Notes: a model not told the origin generated them from the sequence alone. A stretch of 16,197 nucleotides of DNA from JAMIFN01 sp964608575 (GCA_964608575.1 CAZSPW010000041.1:1-16197); one strand, 5' to 3'; counted from the stretch's first letter, positions 6,547 to 13,836 are shown. Translations and numbers: made by a program.

Positions 6547-7335
6547 ATGACCATCCAAATCAAATCTGCAGCCGATATTGAAAAAATGCGTGTGGCTGGA
6601 CGCTTGGCGGCCGAGGTGCTGGATTTCCTCACGCCCCACATCAAAGCGGGCATCACCACGGCTGAAATCGACCAACTGGCGCACGATTACATGGTGAATG
6701 TGCAAGGCACAATTCCTGCACCGCTGAATTATTGTCCGCCTGGCATGACGCCTTACCCGAAATCAATATGTACCTCGGTTAATCAGGTGGTGTGTCACGG
6801 CATACCAAACGATAAACCCTTGAAAAACGGCGATATTTTGAACATCGACATCACCGTCATCAAAGACGGCTGGTTTGGCGACACCAGCCGCATGTTTATG
6901 GTGGGGCAGGTTTCGCCTTATGCCAAGCGCCTATGCGAATTGACTTATCAGGCCATGTGGAAGGGCATAGAAAAGGTCAAAGCAGGTGCACGTTTGGGCG
7001 ATATTGGCGCGGCGATTCAACGCTTTGCCGAAGGGCAAGGCCTATCTATCGTGCGCGAATATTGCGGCCACGGCATAGGCGACACTTTCCACGACGAGCC
7101 GCAAGTGCTGCACTACGGCACGCCCGGCACCGGGCCAGTGCTGCAAGCCGGTATGGTGTTTACTATCGAACCTATGGTGAACCAAGGTAAGCGCGACATC
7201 AAAGCCATGGCCGATGGCTGGACAGTAGTCACTAAAGATCGCAGCCTATCAGCGCAGTGGGAGCATACCGTGCTGGTGACGGAAACTGGCTTTGAAATTT
7301 TGACGCAATCAGCGGGCACGCCAGCGCAGCCTTGA
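6547..7335 (+). CDS. map: Methionine aminopeptidase, type I
   Basis: Removes the initiator Met from nascent proteins; a dinuclear metal enzyme of the cytosol. The 262 residues begin MTIQIKSAADIEKMRVAGRL, as in other type I enzymes, which fixes the start. The active site is complete: His84 in VCHGIP, Asp101 and Asp112 in the NIDITVIKDGWFGDTSRM region, His175 in GHGIG, Glu208 in TIEPM and Glu239 in QWEHTVLV. The insert IPAPLNYCPPGMTPYPKS is a form I recall from Burkholderiales. The stop (7333-7335) directly touches the stop of the convergent lipoprotein gene, leaving no room for a terminator. Confidence 0.97.
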   Translation: MTIQIKSAADIEKMRVAGRLAAEVLDFLTPHIKAGITTAEIDQLAHDYMVNVQGTIPAPLNYCPPGMTPYPKSICTSVNQVVCHGIPNDKPLKNGDILNIDITVIKDGWFGDTSRMFMVGQVSPYAKRLCELTYQAMWKGIEKVKAGARLGDIGAAIQRFAEGQGLSIVREYCGHGIGDTFHDEPQVLHYGTPGTGPVLQAGMVFTIEPMVNQGKRDIKAMADGWTVVTKDRSLSAQWEHTVLVTETGFEILTQSAGTPAQP

Positions 7336-7971
7336 CTAGGGCTGGGTCTCAGGATGGGCCTGCGCTTTTTCCGGTGCTGCTTGCAGTGCAGGCGATGCGG
7401 GATGGGGGCAGCCTTGGGCTTGCCCTAGCCCTTTTAAATACGCACGGCGCACCGCGCCTGCTGAGATGGCAGCAATCACCGCACGCGCATGCTTTTCCGC
7501 ACCCGTTAAGCGTCTGACCCATCTGCGAAATGGCAGCACGCCTGTAGTGCTATCGCGCACGGCACTGATAACGGCGTTGCTGGCCAAATCTGAGCCGCGC
7601 TCTAGCAAACTAGGCTGGTCGGCGCTAGGGGTTGTATCTAAATCTGCGCCTAAAGTGCGATTCAAGGCAGTAATTTCTTGCGACAGACCGGTGCAGCTCT
7701 CGTCCTCTGGGCTGCCATAGGGGCGCTCCTGGGCGCTGATCAAAATCGCAGGAATAGGTGTGCGCACCAGATTCAGGTCGGCCAAAGGAGCGACTAAGGC
7801 ATCGGCAAATTCAGTCTCTATTTTCTGCGCGCGTGTGTCAGACTGGGCGCTGTCAGTAGGCAGCGCACCTTCTTGCGTAGCCGCTGGTTTGGCTGGTGTG
7901 CTAGATGGGCCAGAATGGGCACAAGCTCCTAAAGCCAGCAGCAAGGCCAAAATTGGATAGGGGCGCAGCAT
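7336..7971 (-). CDS. Putative lipoprotein of unknown function
   Basis: The 211 residues start with a short signal peptide and an LGAC lipobox (Cys17), predicting a lipid-anchored periplasmic or outer-membrane protein. After a Ser/Pro/Thr-rich linker to about residue 45 comes a helical region with FADALVAPLADLNLVRTPIP, then RRLTGAEKHARAVIAAISAG and RRAYLKGLGQAQGC. The end is Ala/Pro/Gln-rich. I believe similar uncharacterised proteins with the RRLTGAE/KGLGQAQGC block occur in Burkholderiales, but I cannot name a domain. It follows the SnoaL-like gene by 35 nt on the same strand. Confidence 0.75.
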   Translation of the reverse strand: MLRPYPILALLLALGACAHSGPSSTPAKPAATQEGALPTDSAQSDTRAQKIETEFADALVAPLADLNLVRTPIPAILISAQERPYGSPEDESCTGLSQEITALNRTLGADLDTTPSADQPSLLERGSDLASNAVISAVRDSTTGVLPFRRWVRRLTGAEKHARAVIAAISAGAVRRAYLKGLGQAQGCPHPASPALQAAPEKAQAHPETQP

Positions 7972-8006
7972 GGGACTTAGACAGATGAGGCCGTTGCAAT
8001 TGGGGG

Positions 8007-8474
8007 CTATTTGGGGCGGTATTTACGCCTGAAAATCGCCTGGGCTAGCACCATGAACCACGGACGATTGTGACCAAAGCATGGCACCTCTTTGCGGCGG
8101 CTGATGCGCCAGCCTTCTGGCGTACGCAGCAACTCGTCTTCATACCAAATGCCCACCATCACGGTGCGCCAGCGCCAGGGCTTCATATCCATAGGGTTAA
8201 AGCAAGCAATACGGCTGGTGGCCTTATCGCCATCGACTTGGATTTCTAAATTACCGACCAAGTGGTAGTAGCTGTTAAAACTGTTCAAAGCCTGAGCCAG
8301 CCAGGGTTTGATGGCGGGCAGCTGCGCGGCCAAACCGCCAACGGCGCTGTAATCAATAAAAGCATCTGGGGTAAAAACTTTATCTAAAGCATCCCAATCG
8401 CGTTGATCTACTGCATTGGCGTAGCGATGGTTGAGTTGTTGAATTTCAAAATAATCCAGCAGGTCTTGTCGCAT
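8007..8474 (-). CDS. SnoaL-like / NTF2-fold domain protein
   Basis: The 155 residues fit the SnoaL-like (NTF2-fold) family: IQQLNHRYANAVDQRDWDAL near the N-terminus, FTPDAFIDYSAVGG, YHLVGNLEIQVDGDKATSRI and the closing strand EGWRISRRKEVPCFG. Members include cyclases, dehydratases and hydroxysteroid-isomerase-like enzymes, and many are uncharacterised, so the substrate is unknown. It is first of a probable two-gene unit with the lipoprotein gene. No clear Shine-Dalgarno precedes the ATG. Its upstream region is shared with the divergent leu leader. Confidence 0.75.
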   Translation of the reverse strand: MRQDLLDYFEIQQLNHRYANAVDQRDWDALDKVFTPDAFIDYSAVGGLAAQLPAIKPWLAQALNSFNSYYHLVGNLEIQVDGDKATSRIACFNPMDMKPWRWRTVMVGIWYEDELLRTPEGWRISRRKEVPCFGHNRPWFMVLAQAIFRRKYRPK

Positions 8475-8546
8475 AGGTCTGGAAAAAAAGGGCTAAAAGA
8501 TTTGCTCCCATTTAAGCATGGGGCAAGCCCTGGGTTGATAAAAATG

Positions 8547-8555
8547 TGCTAGTAT
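8547..8555 (+). promoter_or_regulatory. Probable extended -10 promoter of the leu leader
   Basis: TGCTAGTAT is an extended -10 (TGn plus TAGTAT) with a weak -35. The hexamer ends 8 nt before the leader-peptide ATG, the same spacing as at map, so the leader mRNA should begin at or within 2 nt of that ATG. Confidence 0.5.
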
Positions 8556-8563
8556 TTACGCCT

Positions 8564-8629
8564 ATGAAATTTGCAATCTCTCTAGCACTACTACTAGCGC
8601 CCAACGGGCGGGTAGCGGCGTGCGCGTAA
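8564..8629 (+). CDS. leuL: leu operon leader peptide (attenuator)
   Basis: A 21-codon ORF starting MKFAISLALLLAP and ending in TAA. It has four Leu codons, all CTA (8582, 8588, 8591, 8594), plus one Ile and one Val codon. CTA is uncommon in the neighbouring genes, which favour CTG and TTG. It lies between a promoter and a terminator, directly upstream of leuA, as expected for ribosome-mediated attenuation that senses charged tRNA-Leu. No Shine-Dalgarno is visible, and initiation is probably leaderless. Confidence 0.85.
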   Translation: MKFAISLALLLAPNGRVAACA

Positions 8630-8661
8630 AGATTGCACTGTTTTTCACACCCCAGCCCGTT
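8598..8661 (+). promoter_or_regulatory. Antiterminator pairing of the leuA attenuator
   Basis: AACGGGC (8603-8609, inside the leader ORF) is complementary to GCCCGTT (8655-8661), the left arm of the terminator, and identical to part of its right arm. The same segment can instead fold locally as CGCCC-AAC-GGGCG (8598-8610). A ribosome stalled on the CTA block would cover CGCCC, freeing AACGGGC to pair with the terminator arm and allow read-through. Confidence 0.75.
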
Positions 8662-8692
8662 AGCCAAACGCCAACGGGCTTTTTGCTTTTTT
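8654..8692 (+). terminator. leuA attenuator terminator
   Basis: AGCCCGTT (8654-8661) pairs with AACGGGCT (8673-8680) across an 11-nt loop, followed by TTTTGCTTTTTT. It lies between the leader stop (8629) and the leuA start (8739), so it can only act as a conditional terminator for leuA. Confidence 0.9.
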
Positions 8693-8738
8693 GCGTGTGG
8701 TGTAGCGATAAAACCAACGGTATTCTTCGGAGCCTGCT

Positions 8739-10283
8739 ATGACTGAGCAATTGATTATTTTTGACACCACTTTGCGCGATGGCGAACAAAGCCCAGGCGC
8801 GACCATGACGCGGGACGAAAAACTGCGTATTGCTAAACAATTGGAACGCTTGCGTGTGGATGTGATAGAGGCAGGTTTTGCCGCCAGCTCTAACGGTGAT
8901 TTTGAATGTATTCAGGCGATTTCTGCTGCTGTCAAAGACTCTACTATTTGCTCTTTGGCGCGCGCCAATGACCGCGATATTTCGCGTGCGGCTGAGGCTT
9001 TGAAGAAGGCCAATCGCGCCCGCATTCACACTTTTATTGCAACCAGCCCTTTGCACATGGAGAAAAAGCTGCGCATGACGCCCGATGAGGTGTTTACGCA
9101 AGCCAGCAACTCCGTGCGTTTTGCGCGCAATTTGTGCGACGACATTGAATTCAGCTGCGAAGATGCGTTCCGCAGTGAGATGGATTTCATCTGCCGCGTG
9201 GTGGAAGAGGCCATTAAACAAGGCGCGCGCACGATCAATTTGCCCGATACCGTGGGTTATGGCATCCCTGAACTCTACGGCGAATTTATCAAAACGATCC
9301 GCACGCGTGTGCCCAATTCTGACCAGGCTATTTTTTCCGTGCATTGCCATAACGATTTGGGCATGGCTGTGGCCAATTCATTGGCGGGGGTCAAAATTGG
9401 TGGCGCGCGTCAGGTGGAATGCACTATCAATGGCTTGGGCGAACGCGCAGGCAATTGCAGCTTGGAGGAAGTCGTTATGGCCGTGAAAACGCGCAAAGAC
9501 TACTTCAATTTGGCGGTGAATATCGACACCACGCAAATCGTGCCTGCATCGCGCATGGTTAGCCAAACCACCGGGTTTGTGGTGCAGCCTAATAAAGCGG
9601 TGGTGGGAGCGAACGCCTTTGCCCACGCCAGCGGCATCCACCAAGACGGCGTTTTGAAAGCGCGTGATACCTACGAAATCATGCGCGCTGAAGATGTGGG
9701 CTGGGCTGCCAACAAAATCGTCTTAGGCAAACTCTCAGGCCGCAACGCTTTTAAACAGCGTTTGCAAGATTTGGGCGTGGAGTTTGAAAGCGAAGCCGAA
9801 ATCAATAACGCCTTTGCGCGCTTTAAAGAGCTGGCTGATAAAAAGGCTGAGATTTTTGATGAAGACATTTTGGCTTTGGTCAGCGCGGAAGCTGCCGACA
9901 AAGTACAAGAGCATTACGGCTTTGTCTCGCTCGCCCAGCGCAGCGAAACGGGCGAACAGCCCGAGGCCAGCGTGGTGATTACCGTAGGGGGTCAAGAAGT
10001 CAAAGGCCAAGCCATAGGCAATGGCCCAGTTGATGCGTCGCTCAAAGCCATAGAGAGCCAAGTGCATAGCGGCGCAGAAATGGTGCTGTACTCGGTCAAT
10101 GCCATCAGCGGCAATACCGAAAGCCAAGGCGAAGTTACTGTGCGCCTGCAGCATTCAGGCCGCATCGTCAATGGTGTGGGCGCTGATCCTGATATCGTGA
10201 TCGCCTCGGCCAAAGCCTATTTAAGCGCGCTGAATAAGCTGCACAGCAAGGCCGACCGCATCAAAGCACAAGAAGGGGTGTAA
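8739..10283 (+). CDS. leuA: 2-isopropylmalate synthase
   Basis: First committed step of leucine synthesis: condenses acetyl-CoA with 2-oxoisovalerate. The 514 residues are full length for the long, leucine-feedback-regulated type. The catalytic TIM barrel carries FDTTLRDGEQSPGATM at the N-terminus (metal-binding Asp9), the HCHNDLG metal motif (His202, His204) and CTINGLGERAGN. The C-terminal regulatory domain runs from about 390 and includes VNAISGNTESQGEVTVRL. GGAG lies upstream of the ATG. Expression should be set by the attenuator at 8564-8692, and kdsA follows after 4 nt. Confidence 0.97.
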   Translation: MTEQLIIFDTTLRDGEQSPGATMTRDEKLRIAKQLERLRVDVIEAGFAASSNGDFECIQAISAAVKDSTICSLARANDRDISRAAEALKKANRARIHTFIATSPLHMEKKLRMTPDEVFTQASNSVRFARNLCDDIEFSCEDAFRSEMDFICRVVEEAIKQGARTINLPDTVGYGIPELYGEFIKTIRTRVPNSDQAIFSVHCHNDLGMAVANSLAGVKIGGARQVECTINGLGERAGNCSLEEVVMAVKTRKDYFNLAVNIDTTQIVPASRMVSQTTGFVVQPNKAVVGANAFAHASGIHQDGVLKARDTYEIMRAEDVGWAANKIVLGKLSGRNAFKQRLQDLGVEFESEAEINNAFARFKELADKKAEIFDEDILALVSAEAADKVQEHYGFVSLAQRSETGEQPEASVVITVGGQEVKGQAIGNGPVDASLKAIESQVHSGAEMVLYSVNAISGNTESQGEVTVRLQHSGRIVNGVGADPDIVIASAKAYLSALNKLHSKADRIKAQEGV

Positions 10284-10287
10284 AACC

Positions 10288-11142
10288 ATGAAACTCTGCA
10301 ACTTCGACATCGGCCTAGATCATCCCTTTTTCTTGATTGCAGGGCCTTGCGTGATTGAGAGCGAACAGCTGCAAATGGATGTGGCAGGGCAGCTCAAAGA
10401 AATGTGCGTCAGTCTGGGTATTCCTTTTATTTTTAAAAGCAGCTACGACAAAGCTAATCGCTCGTCAGGCAGCACGCCGCGCGGGCCAGGCATGGAGCGC
10501 GGCTTGGATATTCTGGCTAAGGTCAAGTGCGAGCTGCAAGTGCCCGTGCTGACCGATGTGCATACCGAGACCGAAGTGCCTGCCGTGGCCGCCGTGGTGG
10601 ATGTGCTGCAAACGCCAGCCTTTTTGTGCCGGCAGACGGACTTTATCCGTGCGGTGGCGCAATCGGGCAAGCCCGTGAACATCAAAAAAGGGCAGTTCCT
10701 CGCGCCTTGGGATATGAAAAATGTGATAGACAAAGCGCGTGCGGCAGCCGCGGAAAAAGGTCTGTCTGTCGATAGTTTTATGGCGTGTGAACGCGGTGTC
10801 AGTTTTGGCTATAACAATCTCGTGGCCGATATGACCAGCTTGGCGGAAATGCGCAAAACGGGCGCGCCCGTGGTGTTTGATGTCACGCATTCGGTACAAA
10901 AGCCTGGTGGCTTGGGCGGCGCATCGGGCGGCGCACGCGAAATGGTGCCTGTGCTGGCACGCGCAGGCGTGGCTGTGGGTGTGGCAGGTCTCTTTATGGA
11001 AACCCACCCGAATCCGAAAGAGGCGCATAGCGATGGCCCGAACGCCGTGCCTTTGGCGAAGATGCGCACCTTGCTGGAAAGCCTGCTAGAGATTGATAGA
11101 GCGGTGAAGGCGCGCCCTTGGTTAGAAAACAGCTTCGAATAA
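10288..11142 (+). CDS. kdsA: 3-deoxy-8-phosphooctulonate (KDO-8-P) synthase, metal-dependent class
   Basis: Condenses phosphoenolpyruvate with arabinose 5-phosphate to give KDO-8-phosphate for lipopolysaccharide. The 284 residues have IAGPCVIES with Cys21, KSSYDKANRSS, GQFLAPWDMKN, VTHSVQ (His201), METHP (Glu239) and SDGPNA (Asp249). The Cys-His-Glu-Asp set marks the metal-requiring class (as in Aquifex) rather than the E. coli type, which has Asn in place of Cys. AAGGGG at the end of leuA serves as its ribosome binding site. The 4-nt gap makes it part of the leuA transcript, not the usual pyrG-kdsA-eno cluster. Confidence 0.97.
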   Translation: MKLCNFDIGLDHPFFLIAGPCVIESEQLQMDVAGQLKEMCVSLGIPFIFKSSYDKANRSSGSTPRGPGMERGLDILAKVKCELQVPVLTDVHTETEVPAVAAVVDVLQTPAFLCRQTDFIRAVAQSGKPVNIKKGQFLAPWDMKNVIDKARAAAAEKGLSVDSFMACERGVSFGYNNLVADMTSLAEMRKTGAPVVFDVTHSVQKPGGLGGASGGAREMVPVLARAGVAVGVAGLFMETHPNPKEAHSDGPNAVPLAKMRTLLESLLEIDRAVKARPWLENSFE

Positions 11143-11158
11143 AAGCAAAACCAGGCAT

Positions 11159-11190
11159 AAAAAATGGCTGCTTTCAAGCAGCCATTTTTT
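11159..11190 (+). terminator. Intrinsic terminator after kdsA
   Basis: GGCTGC-TTTCAA-GCAGCC stem-loop (11166-11183) with flanking A6 and T6 tracts that extend the stem. It starts 16 nt after the kdsA stop. Symmetry lets it act on both strands, but pheT transcripts would meet it only beyond repeat copy E. Confidence 0.93.
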
Positions 11191-11203
11191 ATGGTTATTT
11201 TGG

Positions 11204-11238
11204 AACTTTAGGCCGCCAAATCTGCCTGGGCAGCTCAT
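11204..11238 (-). repeat. Interspersed repeat copy E, downstream of pheT
   Basis: Read on the minus strand: ATGAGCTGCCCAGGCAG, then ATTTGGCGGCCTAAAGTT. It lies 38 nt past the pheT stop in the pheT orientation. Confidence 0.75.
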
Positions 11239-11276
11239 TTATTTAGAGCGTAAATAGGTGCTGGCAGGCAAGCCAT

Positions 11277-13736
11277 TTAAGCCCGCAGCTTGGCGCCCAC
11301 TTGGGCTTGCAAGGCTGCCAATACGGCTTGAACATCGGCGTCCATTTGCGCGTCGGTCAAGGTCGCTTCCTGATTGTTCAAAGTCAGGGCAATCGTCACA
11401 GACTTTTCGCCTAAAGCTAAACTGCCACCTTCTTTTTGCGGGCGGTAAATATCGTAGAGCACTGCGTTTTGTAAAAAGGCAGCCTTGGCACTGCGGATGG
11501 CCTGCATGATTTGCGTGTGGCTGGTTTCCTCGGCCAGTACGACAGAAATATCGCGTTCGGCGGATTGAAAGCGTGAAATGGTTTGTGCTTGTGGCAGCTG
11601 CCCGTTTTGCAAGGCAGCTGCATCCAATTCAAACACCACGGGTGCAGCAGGCAGATCGTAGGCTTGCACCCATTTCGGGTGCAGTTCGCCGAGATAGCCT
11701 ATGGCTTTACCTTGCCAAAGCACTTGCGCCGAGCGTCCGGGATGGAGGGCAGGGTGCTGCTGCACCGTATCAAATGCTATAAATTCAAGAGCTGCCCAGG
11801 CAGATTTGGCGGCTTGATAGCTGTTTTTTATACCAAATAAACTTTCAATATCAGCTTTGATATCGAAAAAATCGACAGGGCGCGCGGCTTGCCCCCATTG
11901 CGCCGGTACAGCCGCACCATAAGCCAAGCCGCCCAGTTTCATAGGCTGGCTGATGCCTTGCACGGCGCTTAAACTCTCACTCACGCCTGCGTCTTTGCTG
12001 AACACGCGTCCCCATTCAAACACGCGCACGCTGGCTGCTTTGCGATCCAGATTGCGACGCAACACTTCCAGCAAGCTGGGCAGTAGGCCAGAACGCATTA
12101 CGCCCATTTGGCTGGCGATGGGGTTGAGCAAGCGCACGGGATCGGTGTTGCCGTTGAGCTGGACTTCGTTTTCTTCGTTGATGAAGCTATAGGTAATAGC
12201 TTCTTGATAGCCCAGCGCAGCCATGTGTTGGCGCAGGGTAAAGCGACTGCGCTGGCTTTCGCTGGCCACGCGGGCGCGTGTGGGTGCGTGCGGCGGATGC
12301 AGAGGCAGGCTATCCAAGCCCTCCATGCGCAGCACTTCTTCAATCAAATCGGCTTCGATATTCAGATCAAAGCGATAAGACGGTGGCGTGACTGTGATCA
12401 CATCGCCCTCTATGGAGTGAGGCAAGGCTAGACGATCAAAAGCGGCGCTGCATTGCGCAGCTGTCAGCGGCAGACCCAGAACTTGCGCTGCGCGGCTCAC
12501 ACGCATAGCTACAGGTTTGCGTGTTGGCAATTGCAGGATTTGGTCTTGCACTGGACCGGCTTGCCCGCCGCAAATTTCCAGCACCAGCTGGGTAATGCGC
12601 TCCAGCGCCAGTGGGGGCAGGGCAAAGTCCACGCCGCGTTCATACCGGTGGCCCGCATCGGTGCTGAAATTAAAGCGGCGCGCGCGTCCCGCAATGGCGT
12701 CAGGCCACCAGAAAGCCGCTTCAATATAGATATTGCGCGTTTCGTCGCCCACAGCGGTGGCGTCGCCACCCATGATGCCTGCTAGCGATTCCACTTGGCT
12801 GCTGTCGGCAATCACGCCGACTTTTTCGTCCAATTCCACGGTGTTACCGTTGAGCAGTTTTAATGTTTCCCCTTTTTTTGCCCAGCGCACAGACAAGCTG
12901 CCGTTGATTTTGTCTAAATCAAACATATGGCTGGGCTGGCCCAGCTCAAACATGACGAAGTTGGAAATATCTACCAAGGCGCTGACCGAGCGCTGCCCGC
13001 AACGCGCCAGTTTTTGTACCATCCAAGCTGGTGTTTTAGCTTGCGGGTTCACGCCGCGCAACACGCGCCCTGCAAAGCGGCCACATAAATCGGGCGCTTG
13101 CACTTCTACGGCTAAGGTGTCGGCAATACTGGCTGCTACAGGGCTTATGGTTGGCAGGGTCAAAGTGGCGCCCGTTAAGGCTGCAGCTTCGCGGGCGATG
13201 CCGAGCACACTCAGGCAATGCCCCAAATTGGGCGTGAGCTTAAGCGTAGCAATTTGCTCATCCAACGCTAAATAATCACGGATAGACAGGCCTAGCGGTG
13301 CATCGGCTGGCAACTCATACAAGCCGCTGGCATCTTCGTCTATACCCAGCTCTTTGGCAGAGCACAGCATGCCAGCGCTTTCGACCCCGCGCAGCTTGCC
13401 CAGCTTGATTTTGAAGGGCTTGCCATCAGCGCCTGGAGGCAACTCAGCGCCTACCATGGCGACGGGAACACGAATACCTACGCGTGCATTGGGGGCGCCA
13501 CAGACAATCTGCAGCAAATGACCTGTGCCGACATCCACTTGGCATACGCGCAGGCGATCGGCATCTGGGTGCTTATCGCAAACTTGGATTTCGCCTATTA
13601 ATACTTGGCTGAATGCAGGCGCGACAGGGTGTAAATCCTCCAGCTCCAGCCCGGCCATGGTCAAGATATCGCCTAGTTGGGCATCACTCAGGGCAGGATT
13701 ACAAAATTGGCGCAGCCAAGAAAGGGGAAGTTGCAT
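11277..13736 (-). CDS. pheT: Phenylalanyl-tRNA synthetase beta subunit
   Basis: Beta chain of the (alpha-beta)2 enzyme that charges tRNA-Phe; it holds the editing site and tRNA-binding domains. Starting at MQLPLSWLRQFCNPALSD gives 819 residues, slightly longer than usual (E. coli 795). Seen in order: N-terminal segment, tRNA-binding EMAP-like domain (about 40-150; VCDKHPDADRLRVCQVD), B3/B4 editing region, B5 domain, the catalytic-like core, and the C-terminal anticodon-binding FDX-ACB domain (from about 725; SRFQSAERDISVVL). Residues about 630-655 (IKNSYQAAKSAWAALEF) are encoded by a repeat copy and look inserted. The frame is open to 13784, but family starts favour 13736; no Shine-Dalgarno is seen. 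pheS is not upstream, as it normally would be. Confidence 0.96.
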   Translation of the reverse strand: MQLPLSWLRQFCNPALSDAQLGDILTMAGLELEDLHPVAPAFSQVLIGEIQVCDKHPDADRLRVCQVDVGTGHLLQIVCGAPNARVGIRVPVAMVGAELPPGADGKPFKIKLGKLRGVESAGMLCSAKELGIDEDASGLYELPADAPLGLSIRDYLALDEQIATLKLTPNLGHCLSVLGIAREAAALTGATLTLPTISPVAASIADTLAVEVQAPDLCGRFAGRVLRGVNPQAKTPAWMVQKLARCGQRSVSALVDISNFVMFELGQPSHMFDLDKINGSLSVRWAKKGETLKLLNGNTVELDEKVGVIADSSQVESLAGIMGGDATAVGDETRNIYIEAAFWWPDAIAGRARRFNFSTDAGHRYERGVDFALPPLALERITQLVLEICGGQAGPVQDQILQLPTRKPVAMRVSRAAQVLGLPLTAAQCSAAFDRLALPHSIEGDVITVTPPSYRFDLNIEADLIEEVLRMEGLDSLPLHPPHAPTRARVASESQRSRFTLRQHMAALGYQEAITYSFINEENEVQLNGNTDPVRLLNPIASQMGVMRSGLLPSLLEVLRRNLDRKAASVRVFEWGRVFSKDAGVSESLSAVQGISQPMKLGGLAYGAAVPAQWGQAARPVDFFDIKADIESLFGIKNSYQAAKSAWAALEFIAFDTVQQHPALHPGRSAQVLWQGKAIGYLGELHPKWVQAYDLPAAPVVFELDAAALQNGQLPQAQTISRFQSAERDISVVLAEETSHTQIMQAIRSAKAAFLQNAVLYDIYRPQKEGGSLALGEKSVTIALTLNNQEATLTDAQMDADVQAVLAALQAQVGAKLRA
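11788..11822 (+). repeat. Interspersed repeat copy F, inside pheT (antisense)
   Basis: AGAGCTGCCCAGGCAG then ATTTGGCGGCTTGATAGCT on the plus strand. The flanks extend the inverted symmetry (TCAAG before, CTTGA after; AAATGCTATAAATT and TTTTTTATACC further out), making this the longest copy. pheT reads through it on the other strand as SYQAAKSAWAALEF without a stop. Confidence 0.75.
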
Positions 13737-13810
13737 GATGGAACAACAAAAAACGAAGCCGCACCGTTTGATATGGGTCGGCATGAAGAGAGGATAGACC
13801 GGAGGTCGTG

Positions 13811-13836
13811 TAGAGGCGCTATTTTACAAGCCTCTA
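13811..13836. promoter_or_regulatory. Inverted repeat in the pheT upstream region
   Basis: TAGAGGC (13811-13817) and GCCTCTA (13830-13836) form a perfect 7-bp inverted repeat around a 12-nt spacer. On the minus strand the spacer contains TAAAAT, a possible pheT -10. A second short one, GCGAC-A-GTCGC, lies at 13856-13866. Either a regulator site or a leader hairpin is possible. Confidence 0.35.

Noticed and set aside
8562..9350. 262-residue reverse-strand ORF over leuA
   Set aside because: It is antisense to the well-supported leader peptide, attenuator and leuA and has no recognisable domain.
226..11822. The dispersed repeats as a CRISPR array
   Set aside because: Copies are kilobases apart, in both orientations, with no regular spacers and no cas genes.
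13737..13784. A pheM-like leader peptide before pheT
   Set aside because: The upstream residues (MPTHIKRCGFVFCCSI) have only two Phe, the frame runs into pheT without a stop, and there is no terminator hairpin with a T-run.
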